The position numbers were made by a program, and so were the translations under genes. Shown here one piece after another: positions 10,871-23,474 of a stretch of 64,000 nucleotides of DNA (its first letter is position 1; every line of letters begins with the position of its first letter). This DNA comes from Eumeta japonica. Its lineage: Eukaryota > Arthropoda > Insecta > Lepidoptera > Psychidae. Where the stretch lies: positions 1 through 64,000 of the forward strand of contig BGZK01001327.1 in assembly GCA_005406025.1 (NCBI GenBank). Direction: 5' to 3'. Under the pieces are notes generated by a model that did not search any database, was not told the origin of the DNA, and was given only the letters and a program-made list of their open reading frames with translations.

Positions 10871-12934
10871 TATATATATATATATATATATAAAAATGTT
10901 ATTTTTTTTGGAAACATATTTTCAATGTTATATTTTTGTTGAACAGAAGGAGATTATGAATATTTGCATAAAGACGCATGATCGATTCCATACGGTATAT
11001 AATACAACACTACACCAATATACTAAAATTGTATACAATATTATTTCTCAATAATAGTTTCCGTTCTTTCATTTTACATTTAAAATTAAAACAATTAAAT
11101 ATTAGAAGAATAATATATAGGATAATATATAGGATATATATATTATATATCCTGCACAGCATAGTTATGTCTGGTAATGTGTACAATGTGTATCAATATT
11201 TTCGCTTGTGTAACGCTTTTTCGTTACGCTTCGCGATCACCAACCATCACCCACTCCGACTCGCCACGCCGGCGCGCGCCTATACATGTTTCACATCCAA
11301 AATATCTTTATTTCACAGGTCATACGTATGTAATTTTTAATATACGCCATTATAATATTAATATACTATTATCATATGAATTCACTACTCGTTAAAAGAC
11401 AGCTCTCCAAGAACTACCAGCGAGAAGCTCGAGGGTACCATATAAAGATGCAGCCCGATGAGAGCCCGAGCCGGTTACGTCCGTGGACTTTTGTCAAAAT
11501 GATGGGAAATTTTATGATACCTTTTTTTTTTTACCAAGTTTAATAAAGATCTTCAGCTTGTATAGGATACCGGGTGAAGCAAGGTAGGGTACAAGGTTTC
11601 GGGTCCAATCTTGACCACGGGAGAATTAATCGATAGCTTTTTGAGACGACTCGTTTTAAAACGCACGCTCTGCTCCTCAAAGGCGGGAGGACATGTTAAT
11701 CATTCGATTCCGGACTTTGTGTTCGCGGCATCCGAGCCGCACACCCGTTCTGAATTGAGGATTGAGGGGACCCTGGGCAAAAATCTGGCGCAACAATGTG
11801 GTGAAGGGTTATTTGATCGCGGTTAAGATAAATGAAAACGTTTAATTTTAAAAGATCATCAAACAAACAAACATCCGATTTTTATATAATTTCTGGGTTG
11901 TCAACGTGAGAGTGATGAATTCTAGTTTGCTGTAATTGTTTCATTAGCCCGGTGTGTTATCGTGACGTGTGTAACGTCGTCACGGCACGCTATGACGGAG
12001 CGGCGTGATGCGCCCGCCTGACGCTGCACTCACATTTTTTTTTCTATTTCGCACCATATCCCGGGGCGTACGGTCCAGAAGCTACACTTAAAATTAATTG
12101 TATAAATTAATTTTTTGTATATACTATATTAATAGTACATATTAAAATATATGAATAGTTACGTTAGGGGACACCCGACAGATGTGAAACATCAAAACTG
12201 TTGTATTCTGTATTATTTTATATTATATATATATAGATTTATTATATATATATATATAACAATGTATACCGTTTTACATACTGTATTTAGAAATCACTGT
12301 TTATTGTTATAAAAAACTTCATCACAGGAGGAAATACAAGATCAAACGCACACGCCGTAGTTCAAAAGAAAGCGTCTCCGAAGTGTGAGACGCTCGGTAT
12401 TATCTCATGCCAAAACGTCACCCCATCCCCTACCTGCGCACAGCGCCAGACGCAGACGGCGTAGGCCAAAACCGAGCATCTCCTGAATTTCGAGATGTCT
12501 TGGCTTTACCCCAGTTCAATGCAAATTTTTTACATCAAAAATGTAAATAAACATGTATTACATTTTGAAATTGAAACTTTTTTCTTAAGACAGAATGCGA
12601 TTAGAAGACTTAAAAGATTTTCAAGTTAACGATAATGCAATTTTGTCACAATGTGAACGTCACGTGACATGCAGCCAGAGAAAGCTATTCTATCCGTACA
12701 TTACGGATAAGCACGGATATAGGAAGGGCAATCGGGTGCAATTCGATTTGTCCCCATTAACTCCCGGCTGAAGCATTTTTGGCCGATTAGAAATCTTCTA
12801 AATAGCCATAAAGACATTACTATTTTTTTAGAAGTGTCGTCCTCGACCCACCACTGACCCGCGAATGAAATTCTTTAATCGCGCCTGGTTTGCGGAACCC
12901 TAAATACAGAATGATAGACAATAGATAGTGTTAC

Positions 12935-13043
12935 CTGTCTGCAAGGCCCATCTGTAGGAGCCGTCCGCGTTTGGGCCTTCGAAGTCGTTCCTCACGATCG
13001 CGTCCCGGTGCTGGCACCGGCCGGAGCTGATGACGCCGAAGAT
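12935..13043 (-). CDS. RR-1 cuticular protein, second coding exon
   Basis: The acceptor is GGCTCCAG and the donor GTAACA. It reads IFGVISSGRCQHRDAIVRND, then FEGPNADGSYRWALQT plus one base of a split glutamate. The first ten residues are the second half of a signal peptide, with cleavage expected after GRC so that the mature protein starts QHRDA. The rest opens the RR-1 extended consensus: RNDFEGPNADGSYRWALQTE matches the usual N-x-x-G-x-Y-x-W/F-x-x-T pattern. The exon begins in phase 0 without a methionine, so a small upstream exon must supply the start. The best candidate is 44662-44688. Confidence 0.9.
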
Positions 13044-13046
13044 CTG

Positions 13047-14391
13047 GAGCCGAGAAAAGCGACGTGGTGATCAATAGTTCTTATTGAAAACATCTCTTAC
13101 GGCGTTCAGTAATCGTCGGTGGATATCCTTTTTATGCCCTCAATTGCCTAGGTATATAGGTGCTGTATGAGATCTTATTATTTATTCTAGAAGTGTGCCC
13201 GTCAGCATCATAGCGTAATATGTCCCGTTCTCCGTCCGTCACAATAATAATTCTTAATATAGGCAACAGGAAAGAACTTGATTTGAAACTGCACAAAAAA
13301 CTTCATACATACCAGCGGTGCCCGACACATTGTAAGCGCGTAATTTTAAATTTTTGCCTTCATCCATTTTTTATGTAACAATTTCGGATTGTTGCTCCGA
13401 GCTCAATAAAATTTTCCCATGTAAATCCGTTCATTAGTTTAGAAGATTAGCCTATTCGAACATACAGACAGACAGAGAACCGAACATTTTTAAAATAACA
13501 ATTTTTTTTTATTCTACCCCTCTCTTACATCGTCCACAATCAGCTCACTCGATGTACAGATCGATGTACAGTTGGTTCTAACAATTTTATTAATTACGTA
13601 GGCTTAGACGAAAAATGTTTCAAATCTCGGTATAAAATTAAGAAACAAGACTTCAAAGAATTCAATTTGAATTGCAACGACAGACCAATAATTCCACCGT
13701 ATATATAATTCATATTTATTTAGCAATAAACACGCGATTGCGTAGTAGACAAATATGAAACATGAACACTGGCTTATCAATAGTATATCAATACAAATTC
13801 AATTGTATTACAGTAAAAGGAATTATTTGCTTTTCTGTGGCCACAAAAAAAGGGTTTACTTATTGAAAATATTTGTAACATTGTTTAATACTAGACAGTT
13901 TGCCATAGACACTGCCAAATTTAATACCTCCTCGCGGGCCTTCGCAATTTATTGCGCAAGCGCCACAAAATATTTCGACTAATGTCTGCATGCATATACA
14001 TCTAATTCAGAACGCTGTACTATATGGTAAATTATGCATAAATTTTTGTGCAATTCACCTTGAACGGTTATTGCTGTGTAAACATTCAAGCGCGATACGG
14101 TTTCGTAGAAACGAAGATCCTGTATTATTATTACAAGACAACATTGTCGGGACAAAAATAAATATAAAATAAAATAAAAATAAAATTAATAAGGTCATAG
14201 ATATGTCTTTTCTTTCTATAATTATGTGATAGACTAATAGAGAACAAGATGGTTTGTCACGGCAACAGTTGCTTATGTTCATGTTCAACAGTAAATATAT
14301 GAATGCAAAACAGCCATACACAACTTAATATTTATTTTTCTAGTCTATACTGTACCTGTGTGAACATTTTTCCTTCATATATAGTATAGTA
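13047..14391. other. Non-coding stretch
   Basis: AT-rich intronic sequence. Around 13,380-13,500 there is a segment ending in CAGACAGACAGAG, typical of decayed moth repeats. No gene is supported. Confidence 0.4.
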
Positions 14392-14393
14392 TA

Positions 14394-14770
14394 CCGGGTG
14401 TAAGGGACAACCCTCCGTAAACTGATAGGGTGAATTCAGACCCTTATTTTTAATCAAAATCCACTGGAAATTTTCTCAGGAAAAAAAAAATCTTTTTTCA
14501 GTTAAAACTACTTTATTTCCATGTAAAATCACATTTTCTGTACGCAGCATTCCATTTTTTGTAAATAAAACAGGTAAAATAAAAAATTCGCTGTGCTGCG
14601 CGCCCGCGTGATTTAAAAATGGCAGCGATACATTGCTTAGGAGGTGATAAAACAGATCAGTTTTCTTGGATTCCCTTAACTTTCCTGAAACAATTTCATG
14701 CGCGGATCATCTTAGTATAATACACTGAGTTCACTCTATCAGTTTGCGGAAGGCTGTCCCTTACACCCGG
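14394..14770. mobile_element. TA-flanked MITE (Tc1/mariner-like), 377 bp
   Basis: The left end CCGGGTGTAAGGGACAACC and the right end with its reverse complement, TGTCCCTTACACCCGG, form inverted repeats of about 42 bp with few mismatches, continuing to a GATAGAGTGAA-type inner end. TA (14392-14393 and 14771-14772), in fact TATA, flanks both ends and fits the TA target duplication of Tc1/mariner elements. The interior is non-coding, with a GC-rich patch near 14,600. Confidence 0.8.
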
Positions 14771-14772
14771 TA

Positions 14773-17581
14773 TATCATCTTTTGACTTCAATTGTGGAAG
14801 AGCGGTGCTGTGGTCAAATTGGTACACTTTCACAGAATACGGATGTAAAATAACGTTTATTGTTGGAAATGAACATAATCAAAGTTTTTTGGTAAGAAAA
14901 TATCTAATTCGTATGGTGATACAATTCAGAAGATGCTGAGCTCGGATGTCCAGATACTTTGCTACTAAACGGGTTACGTCAAGGTGCGGTCTGGTGTGTC
15001 AAGGCAAAGTGATCATCTCGACCTTCCAGAGATGGCGCTAAATACAGCTGCGTTTCAATCGTTTTTAATCCGATATCCATAGAGAACACAACCATATAGA
15101 AGAACACGAAAAGCATACGTTTATCAAAATATTTTTTTTTTTGTATATGCGCATACATCGATATGTAAAAAGTATGGGATAGTATAGAGTGTTTAACTTA
15201 AAAACATATTTTAAGTTAAGTTTAGTGGTGAGAACATCGGTCGTAACTTTAAAAATCCGAGTTCGCTTCCAAGCCTTTCCAACTGAGTGCGGTACAGACT
15301 CGTGCGCAGATCGAGACGATCGGCGAACATACGGGCGAATCATGAATGTGGTGATTGTGGTGATGCGGAGTTCAGACGCGATTGCATCAGTCTCGGGTAT
15401 AACGACCGGGATAGAAACTCGAGATTTAACCCGCGGCGATACGGGCGAAGCCGAGGGAATTAAAATACATAAAAATAAGGACTTGTAAACTTTCTAACAA
15501 ACTGCAAGGCGACCACCGATACAAGACAGCCTGAACCAGAGATAAATAGATTTTAGTATACGCGAGTTCGTTCAACTAAAACAACGTTTGACCGATCATC
15601 GCCAGCCAAACTTGACACTTCTAAGTATTTTTCTTTTATGGGAAAGGTTTATGCAATCTACTTTAGCATTCGTTCCTGACTTCGTCCGCGTTTTGTGCTA
15701 TTTAACCGAACTATTGCACCGATTTAAAAATAATAATAATTTACACATAGAAAGCTGCGCTTTCCGCGAGTAATACAGCCTGAAGTTTATTCTGATACTA
15801 GCATTCGACCCGGATTTGTACAAATCGGAGCCTTGTCCGGGACGGGGGGCGGGGTTGAATCATGTATAGCACCAGGATTAATATGGAAACTGGGATCTAG
15901 ACGGTATCAGAAAGAGCTGAAAGATCTTATAATCAGACCTCTATGGATTTCCACTTTTAATGTTGCCCGGTAATTCACTTTCTCGACGAAGAGCTTTTCC
16001 AAAGATCTTATAACAGAATCGACAATCGGCTTGTATGCTATTATATTATGATTGATTCTTTAATATTATGTATTTTATAAGATTTTTCCGAATTGATTTT
16101 AGTTTTAAAATATTATATACTAAGAAATTTTGTAATTAGTAACTGTGAATATATTTAGTATGAAATCAGCAAGGGGGCTGATTAGGTGAGTGATTTCATG
16201 ATTTTTTTTCAGTGCACATTCAATTTTTAACAATTTCAAAACACTTTTTTTTATAAATTCAATCCAAAAATGTACAACTTCTCGACTTGGTATTTTAAAT
16301 TATTTAATTATTATGTTTTACTTAATTTCATAAGTGAAATAGAAATATACACATTTTATAATAAATACCAAAAATTTATATTAAACTTTTGATAATTGTA
16401 ATCCAATTAAATCCTGTAGTCTAATGACATAGCCAAGCAAGACCATCTAATTTAAAATATTGTAAATTTTATATATTTACCGTTAAATAGTCCAAATAAA
16501 AAAAGCGTTTTTTTACTGACGCTATATACATTTATTAATGTCTTTATCTAAATTGTAAAAACAGCGTAAGTGTATTAAAAAAATAGAGTGTGTCATTTCT
16601 GATGCGCTGGAGTTTACTCCTTAAGAACTCATTATCTTGGAATATATACAACACGTATACAATAGGCTAAGGAGGTAAACTTATCTCTTATAATACTGAA
16701 AGCATGTATGCTTTTATTCATATTTATTTATATTGATCCGATAAAATATATTACATAAATCAAGTTACGCAATAAAAGTACGAAACTTCTAAGCTCCATA
16801 TAAAATAAATTGATAACAACGGGAATGACATTTAATACATCGAAAGCTTTACTTATCAGCGTTAAAAATAATACATATGTAAATCAGCAATGGAAAGAAA
16901 ACACACGCGTTCAATGTAAGTAAGGTGCGTGAATGTGATACACAATTAATATGCAACGTAACGACTTCACTTTTCGTTAACACTCGACTTCGCTCACAAC
17001 CGTACAATTAGCGTACAGTAGGCTATACCTACACAAAAATCAATTTTCGAGGTGTAAACTATGATAAATAATAATACTATATGTTTAATCATAAACTGAT
17101 TTATCTAATTAATTCCTTTTGAATATTAAAGACCGTCGAATATGACTGTCACAAATAAATAAAATGGCGTCACTTTACAATTCATTAACAAAACACTGCG
17201 ATTTTATAAAATATATTTAGAAAATATTGTGTTTACTGCAATTAATTGAAATTATTAGTTTATTTTTAAACAATTTAGGTTTCATGTTTTCGTGCTTTTT
17301 CTTTAGTTTTATAAAAAAAAAAGTAGTAATTTTACTACTAATTATTTAATTAACGCTTCCGATTGCCGTGGGCGCCTGTGATCGCACCGATTATTTTGCG
17401 TTTAGGCTCGACCGATAAATGTAGCATAGCGTGTCTTGTTGGCGATCCAATGGTAGAGCAAAAAAATAAAGTGAATAATTCAATAGTATCTCACACGCAA
17501 TAAATGTGAAATATTCGACATTTTGCGCTGCAGAAGTATAGTAAATGATCTATGAAATTGAACTACCGTTTCTATTTCGCA
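14773..17581. other. Non-coding stretch with one Helentron-like end
   Basis: Mostly AT-rich. At 16,600-16,632 the motif TGCGCTGGAGTTTACTCCTT recurs; it resembles the ends of the Helentron-like insertion at 17935-18650. About 15,240-15,480 is a little richer in CG, with no recognised coding sequence. No gene is supported. Confidence 0.4.
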
Positions 17582-18802
17582 AACCGGCCAAGTGCGAGGC
17601 GGGCTCGTACACGAAGGGTTCCGTATCAGCATACACTAACGTTACATATTAAAAGATATGTATATTTTAGTAACAAACAAGACAGGTGCTACAAAAATAT
17701 GAGATTATTCGTAAAAATATATAAAATAGAAGACGCAGGGACAAATTAGCGCAGGTCTCACACTTGACCGGTTTTAGTTATTTATAGTTTTATTTATTCA
17801 TTATAGTTATACTAGCTAAACCTCTGTATGTACGGTCGAATAAAGAGCGCCGAAAAAATACATTTCTCGTATGGGGACCCTTCCTTTTGACTTTTTTAAC
17901 TTTATTTCGTTTAAATTGTTTTTTTCGAGTTTATTGGAGTTTGCTCCTTAAGAATCGATTTCATATTTAGGCCCGGGGTATGGAATTTTATGGGAGTAAA
18001 ATCAAGTGATAGATAAATGACGTTACGCTATCGTCATGGTTACTGTTTACATTTCAATCAGTCAGAACGTGACAAATATAATAGATTTTCTCCACGAATC
18101 ATTGTTACTGTATACTGAAGGGGGTTCAAAACTATTGAAGAAACGTTACCATGAACTTCCACTTTTACTTGGTGGAGATTTTAACATTGATTTTAATAAA
18201 GAAGATGGTTTCCGTTTAGTACAATTTCTGAAAGATGAACTGAACTTAGATTTAATTTCTGACAGAACACTAGGGACAACTAGGTATGGTACAACTATTG
18301 ATGCGATGTTTCACGATTTATCACACATGTATCTTCCGACATTCATGTATCATATTTTAGTTACCATAAACCAATTGTTTCAGTGTTTATGATACCGCTA
18401 TTGTTCCTGTGATAAACATTACGCAAGATAACGTCAATGATAGAGAAAATCAATCTTACTAAAAATTTTATTGTATAACAATTATTTTCAATATTTTCTT
18501 AAATGACGAATTAATTGTCTTACTATTAACATAAATAAATGAATTGTGTATTATGCTTTGAATAATATAATAGATTCTTTCATTTACCATTATACTAATT
18601 TATATGTACGATATCATCTTAAAGCAGTAAACTCCATTCGTGCGTCGGTGCTGACACACTTTTTTTTTATAGCGGACATAGTTATACACGTTATGTGAAA
18701 ATTTCGAGGGTCTGCCTATTACGGTTCAAAAGATGCAGGTCTGTTGACAGGGCCTAAACAGTAGGGTCCCGTTGGCACTCCTGGGATACGGAACCCTAAA
18801 AA
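17582..18802 (+). mobile_element. GGCCAAGTGCGAG-type moth repeat, split by an insertion
   Basis: The start AACCGGCCAAGTGCGAGGCG followed by AAGGGTTCCGTA is the usual left end of this ubiquitous lepidopteran repeat. The right end GGATACGGAACCCTAAAA appears 1.2 kb later. An unsplit copy at 28346-28823 spans only 478 bp, so roughly 700 bp here are foreign: the Helentron-like segment listed separately. The family is unclassified to my knowledge. Confidence 0.7.
17935..18650 (+). mobile_element. Helentron-like insertion with endonuclease fragment
   Basis: The reading frame at about 18,060-18,392 encodes LKKRYHELPLLLGGDFNIDF, then FLKDELNLDLISDRTLGTTR and YGTTIDAMF. GGDFN is a catalytic motif of the endonuclease/exonuclease/phosphatase fold, and this version with TTRYGT-x-IDA resembles domains attached to Pif1-type helicases in Helentrons. 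The frame then breaks near 18,350, where YHKPIVSV continues in another frame. The borders TGGAGTTTGCTCCTTAAG (17,935) and CTTAAAGCAGTAAACTCCA (18,618) are imperfect inverted repeats, as seen in Helentrons. Helicase and Rep regions are missing, so it is a dead remnant. A non-LTR endonuclease is the alternative. Confidence 0.55.
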
Positions 18803-20681
18803 CGGTCAGCGTAACTGTCAGAACTCTCACGCGGAACGAGCATCTTCAGCTTAAGAAGTGTCGATTTTTTAGGACGCGTTAAAAGCTTACAGCGGAACGT
18901 CTGTTGGTGCAACGTTTTAGCGAACGGCAGGGTAAAACTGTCGCTGTTACGTACACGAGACGGATCGCCGGCGAGCGGCGACAAGTTGCGCAACTCCCGC
19001 GTGTGACGCTGTCGAGTGAAGAGTCTCTCGGGCTCTCGTACCTGTCACACGAGTTGACGGCCGACGACAAAACCGCTTAGGCCTTGCTACGGAAGACGAC
19101 TTACGTTCGTTCAATAATGATCCATAGATCGTGTCGCACGTTAAGGCGGCGAGAGGTGGTCAATAATGAGTGACAAGAAGGGGGACGAGTAATACACTTT
19201 TGAATGTCACACGTATAAATCTAAAATACTAAAACTCTAGACTTCAACTCTAACCAAAAACAATTTCGCTGTGCCCACAGTGTCATACGTCTGTTTGACA
19301 GTTTCGTAAATTTTCTAAAATGTTTGGTTTATTATTCATTTTATGAAAAAAGTTCTTACGTAAAAACAAATAAATTAATTTGGTAGTGCTGTTTTAATTT
19401 GGCAATTTTTCAGCTCAAAATTTGCAAAGTATGTGACGTCACACCAAAGCGGCGGGGATCACACAAATGTGACTACTATGATCTGTAACAAGGGCGGGGC
19501 GGGGGCGGGGGCGAATCCAAGAAATCATGAAATTCATGTGACGTCATAGATGGTCTCTTATTCCCAATATGGGGTTAGCAGAGGCAGCACACTTGACACC
19601 CAACCCGCACGGCATGCACGCGTTGAGAATGACCACGGGTGTAAGTAAGCACCCCGGAAGTGTGGATGCTGTTGAATTGTACTTAAGTCTAGAAAACTCG
19701 TCGTGTGCGTTCAGAATCGAATCTAAGTCTTTAGGATTGAACGCGACATGTTCACATGTTCGGTGAGGTCCCGACAACTTACCCTTAAATAAATTTAAGT
19801 TCATTATTAAACGATCTATCAAATTGGTAAAAAAGGTTTTTATACCATTTCCGATTACTTTTAAATACAAATGTCCGTGGAAGTAACCAGCTCCACTTCT
19901 TATAGGGTTATGTCTTTCTGTAATTTTTTGGTTTTCATTGTTATCGTATACGATTCAATTTAAAAACAGCTAACCTTCAAGTTTTTTGCTTTTTCTTCTT
20001 GAGGGTAAACCAACTTCCGAACGAGTGGTAAATTCATATTATACCTATTGATGTATTTCTCGCAAGAATTATGTATAACCTATGAAATTAATAGGTTTTT
20101 AAATTTGAAAATGTCTAGTGTTTTACCAAGGAGCCACGACTGCTTTATTACAATAGAAATTTATCTAGCGTTGATGTTACAATATACAAAAATTCGCGTT
20201 TACAACAATTTTCTTTTAATTATCGTATTACATTACACAGTTTTAAATTATTTGCAAAACGTTGCATTACACAAATCACTTTCACAATTCCTCTTACGTT
20301 AGCGCTAAAAAATTCATAATTCAATTATTGAGGCATCAATTTATATGCAAAAATGTTATGCAAGTAGGAAAAAGACAAAAAAAATATTTGATGCAATATG
20401 ATGCACAGCGAGAAAGTTTTGATTTTATAATATCTATGCAAATAAATATAATTGAAATTTCCGTCTGTGCCATTTCAAAACAAATTCAGAAATACACAAC
20501 TGGTATTAATTTTGCAGCAAACAACATTGCAGTGGCTCACATTTTCAAATCCAAATGTCAAAAGTCATTTTAAAATCTCGATATAACGCTTGTGAGTGCC
20601 ATCTAGCGGATTAAAACTGTACGTTTTGGGCGCACCAATCCAAATAAATTAAAAGAAAAACATTTTTTTTCACAAACAGAC
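18803..20681. other. Non-coding stretch with GC-rich patches
   Basis: 18,830-19,150 and 19,430-19,700 are CG-rich against their surroundings. The second has TGACGTCA octamers near 19,432 and 19,551 around a GGGGCGGGGGC run. The frames 18796-18993, 19544-19870 and 19569-19766 overlap on both strands and resemble no protein I know. The remainder is AT-rich. Confidence 0.4.
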
Positions 20682-20689
20682 AGACAGAC

Positions 20690-21401
20690 CAGAAGCGTAG
20701 CGTACCTTAGCAGGGCCCCGTATAAAAAAATTTTTGGGGGCCCTTAGGAAGGGTAAAGATTTCTCATAAAAGAAAAAAAATTGCATAAAATTAAAAGAAA
20801 TGTCCATTCATTATAATTATCTATCTGTCACTTTTTCAAATTTTTTACAAACAATACTAATCTATATATATAAAAGAAAGTTGTTAGTTACACGATTTAT
20901 AACTCGAAAACGCCTAGAGCGATTTTTGGAATTTTTTATGGATTCGTCTGTGCTCCGGATAACAAAATAACCATTAAAAAATTGAAAAACTTCATTAAAA
21001 AATAAGTTATGACCTTATTATTTTTATTCATACATTAAGTACTAAAGGGCTTTGTACGCCATCTTCGTCGTTGCCATAGCAACCGTAATTATTTATGTGC
21101 GGCGGATTACATTAATATTTTTTTTTCACTGTCAAATAGATCATAGTACGTCTGTCATTTAAAGCCAAAAAGTTCAAACTTCAACCTTATCACTTCAACG
21201 TGCTTTCTTAGTTCATGATCGCTGTTAGAACACACGCTTTACGCGGGAGAAAAGTAAATTGCTTTTTTTGACTTTTGTCATTTGTGAAATAAAAAAAAAT
21301 GGGAAGTTTTTATTAATTGTTGCTTAGGCACGTTGAGGACCCCCGTAGTACGGGGGCCCCGTATAATCGATACGGCAGATACGGCGGTAGCTACGCCCCT
21401 G
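20690..21401. mobile_element. hAT-like non-autonomous element, 712 bp, with 8-bp target duplication
   Basis: The ends are CAGAAGCGTAGCGTACC and, inverted at the right, CAGGGGCGTAGCTACC; both adjoin GGGGCCCCGTAT-like sequence. AGACAGAC flanks the element on both sides (20682-20689 and 21402-21409), a perfect 8-bp target-site duplication as made by hAT transposases. The start CAGNNGCGTAGC is also hAT-like. The interior has no transposase; it carries ATAACTCGAAAACGCC-type sequence common in moth repeats. Confidence 0.85.
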
Positions 21402-21409
21402 AGACAGAC

Positions 21410-23474
21410 ACCATAGTTTTAGACATAAGTGCATTAAGTGCAGGTAAGTAATAAATTTTTTTTTATAAAATTAATATTATTTTAAATATTTGTTAAGGTC
21501 CATTGTTTTTTTTTTCAACATTATTGTTTTATGCATACTGTTAATTACTGTAATTATTTCATAACGCAAATTAGATGTGGTGTTGTAACCGTCAAACATT
21601 CTCAGTTTATGCAAATAGATTGATAGCTATTTGCATGGAATTTTCATAATAAAAACTTAGGACATACATCGAAATGTGTTGTCAATAATTCAATACATTC
21701 GTAGATTTGCATTGCAGACTGGCAGATTGGTGGATTTCAACATAACACTTCTTGGACGGTTATGATATAGCATGGTTACTTGAAAAACAGCGACCAGGTG
21801 GCGCAATCTGTAAGCTAAAAATGCTATAACACAAGCTAACAAGTTACCGTGTCCGCTCCTACTTTCCAACTTTTAAATCTCCATCTGACGTCACCAATGA
21901 AAGGCCATACGTGGCTCGCTTTGTATCTCGCGTGCGATAAGCAAAGCTTTTCGACAAAGAAAAAAATTAAAAGATTTAATCATTTTTATCATATTGTATT
22001 ATTTAAAAAGCTCACAATCCACAAATACTTTTATAGACCGTCCACAACTACATATAAGATCTGACAGTAGACTTAAAATTATCTATTTCGTCGTTTTTGA
22101 TTATAAAAATTACATTTTCGTTATTTATTTTCTTATATATTCGAATTTAATAAATTCAATATAATTCGACAAAATTCACTAGGGATGTTTCAGATCAATG
22201 AAAACAATAGTATTGTGTCATTCCTTCTGTTGGCGTCAGTTTAAAATCACTGGAACAGCAAAAACTCCCATTATTTCATTACAAATTGAGGATCAGATAC
22301 CAGGATCGGGGTCGGCGACCGCCGTCGCTCGTCCGTGACCGGCGGCTTAACTTACATCCCGACATGAAGCGAATAGTTTGATTCCACTCGAGTCAAAAAC
22401 ACATCGGTCAACGTAAACTGCTCTGAACACGGCGTGCATCTGAACTTCACTTAAATCACCTCTTATGCCACGTGGGTACTGTCTTAGCTGAGTTGATGTT
22501 TTAAATGCACTGCCGTGCTGTAGCAATGTCAGTTCGTGACAGATTTCGCTCGAATGCCTTTAGTAATGTGCACACGCGTCAGTATACTTTTTTGACGTTA
22601 TTATAAACACGATGAAAGTGATTGATAAAAATTACAATTAAATAGAATATTTATATATAATAAGAGAGTAGAGAGAAAAAACCTATATATTAAAGGAATT
22701 TGAGAAAAATCATTCTGGAAGCATTAGAAACAGACAGAATATATTTAGGTGGTTTTTTTAGGACTTTTCCTGCCTATTTGTCTGTGCATTCGTTCGCGAT
22801 TTCCGCCCAAAACGACGATATTATTTGACGAAATAAAGCATGACTTTGGTTGTCATCCCGTTTGGCTGCTATTATTTTATCAGCCAAAATCAGGAACAAA
22901 ATCGGGATAACGCCTCCGAACGGTCGATATAAAAGAAACGGGAATTCGTTCTGTGTACACCCGAACGAACTGAGGGCGATAGCTAGTTTTCGACAAGTGA
23001 TAACAGTCGCATTTAATTCAAAGCGACTTTATCTATAGAAATCCATTGGAAAAATATCGACACCATCAACAAATCAATCTCTTCTGTTTGAGATATGATG
23101 TATATGAATATATATGATTTTATATTATTGAAATATTTGTGATAATCGTTGGGACATACAAACTCGACTGTATACATATCTTGACTGTCTATTCGTTCTC
23201 CATTCAATGTGTCTATGGTTTTGGACGTGTGACTGAAATTAGTAATATATGTCAGTTCTGTCTAATTCTATTTAAAAACTATTTGATGTCGGAATTATCC
23301 CAAAAGTGTGTATGTACTTTTGGGACATTCTGCGACATTGCAATAAACAGTACCATACAGTTACTCAACCCATCGGTGACTCTGGAATATCCAACGAATT
23401 GAATATCGATTAAAGAAGATTAACACAAGGGCAAATTCGGGTTTGGTGAGGGGACGGGTCATGGTGTCATGACC
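21410..23474. other. Non-coding stretch
   Basis: AT-rich, with a CG-richer patch at 22,290-22,500 that I cannot interpret. Frames such as 23139-23402 show no recognisable domain. No gene is supported. Confidence 0.35.

Larger units (their letters stand above)
8292..12934 (-). other. Intron of the cuticle gene (between coding exons 2 and 3)
   Basis: This 4.6-kb intron is bounded by GTAACA at the donor and TTTCAG at the acceptor. It contains two CRE-like palindromes (about 9.2 and 9.58 kb), a CA/GA microsatellite (9513-9564), a MITE (10509-10870) and solo fragments of the same MITE family near 11,285 and 12,165-12,215. The segments 11,395-11,830 and 11,930-12,075 are less AT-rich, with no recognised coding sequence. 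The 71-codon frame at 11611-11826 resembles nothing I know. Confidence 0.7.

Noticed and set aside
13313..13330. MCRAPL plus GTATGT donor as first exon of the cuticle gene
   Set aside because: Phase fits and it is close, but the resulting signal peptide is poor and it lies in repeat-like sequence. It remains the nearest alternative.
14356..14367. MFTQ plus GTACAG donor as first exon of the cuticle gene
   Set aside because: Phase fits, but the donor is weak and the hydrophobic core would be only about six residues.
23160..23177. MYTVEF plus GTATGT donor as first exon of the cuticle gene
   Set aside because: Phase fits, but a glutamate interrupts the hydrophobic core.
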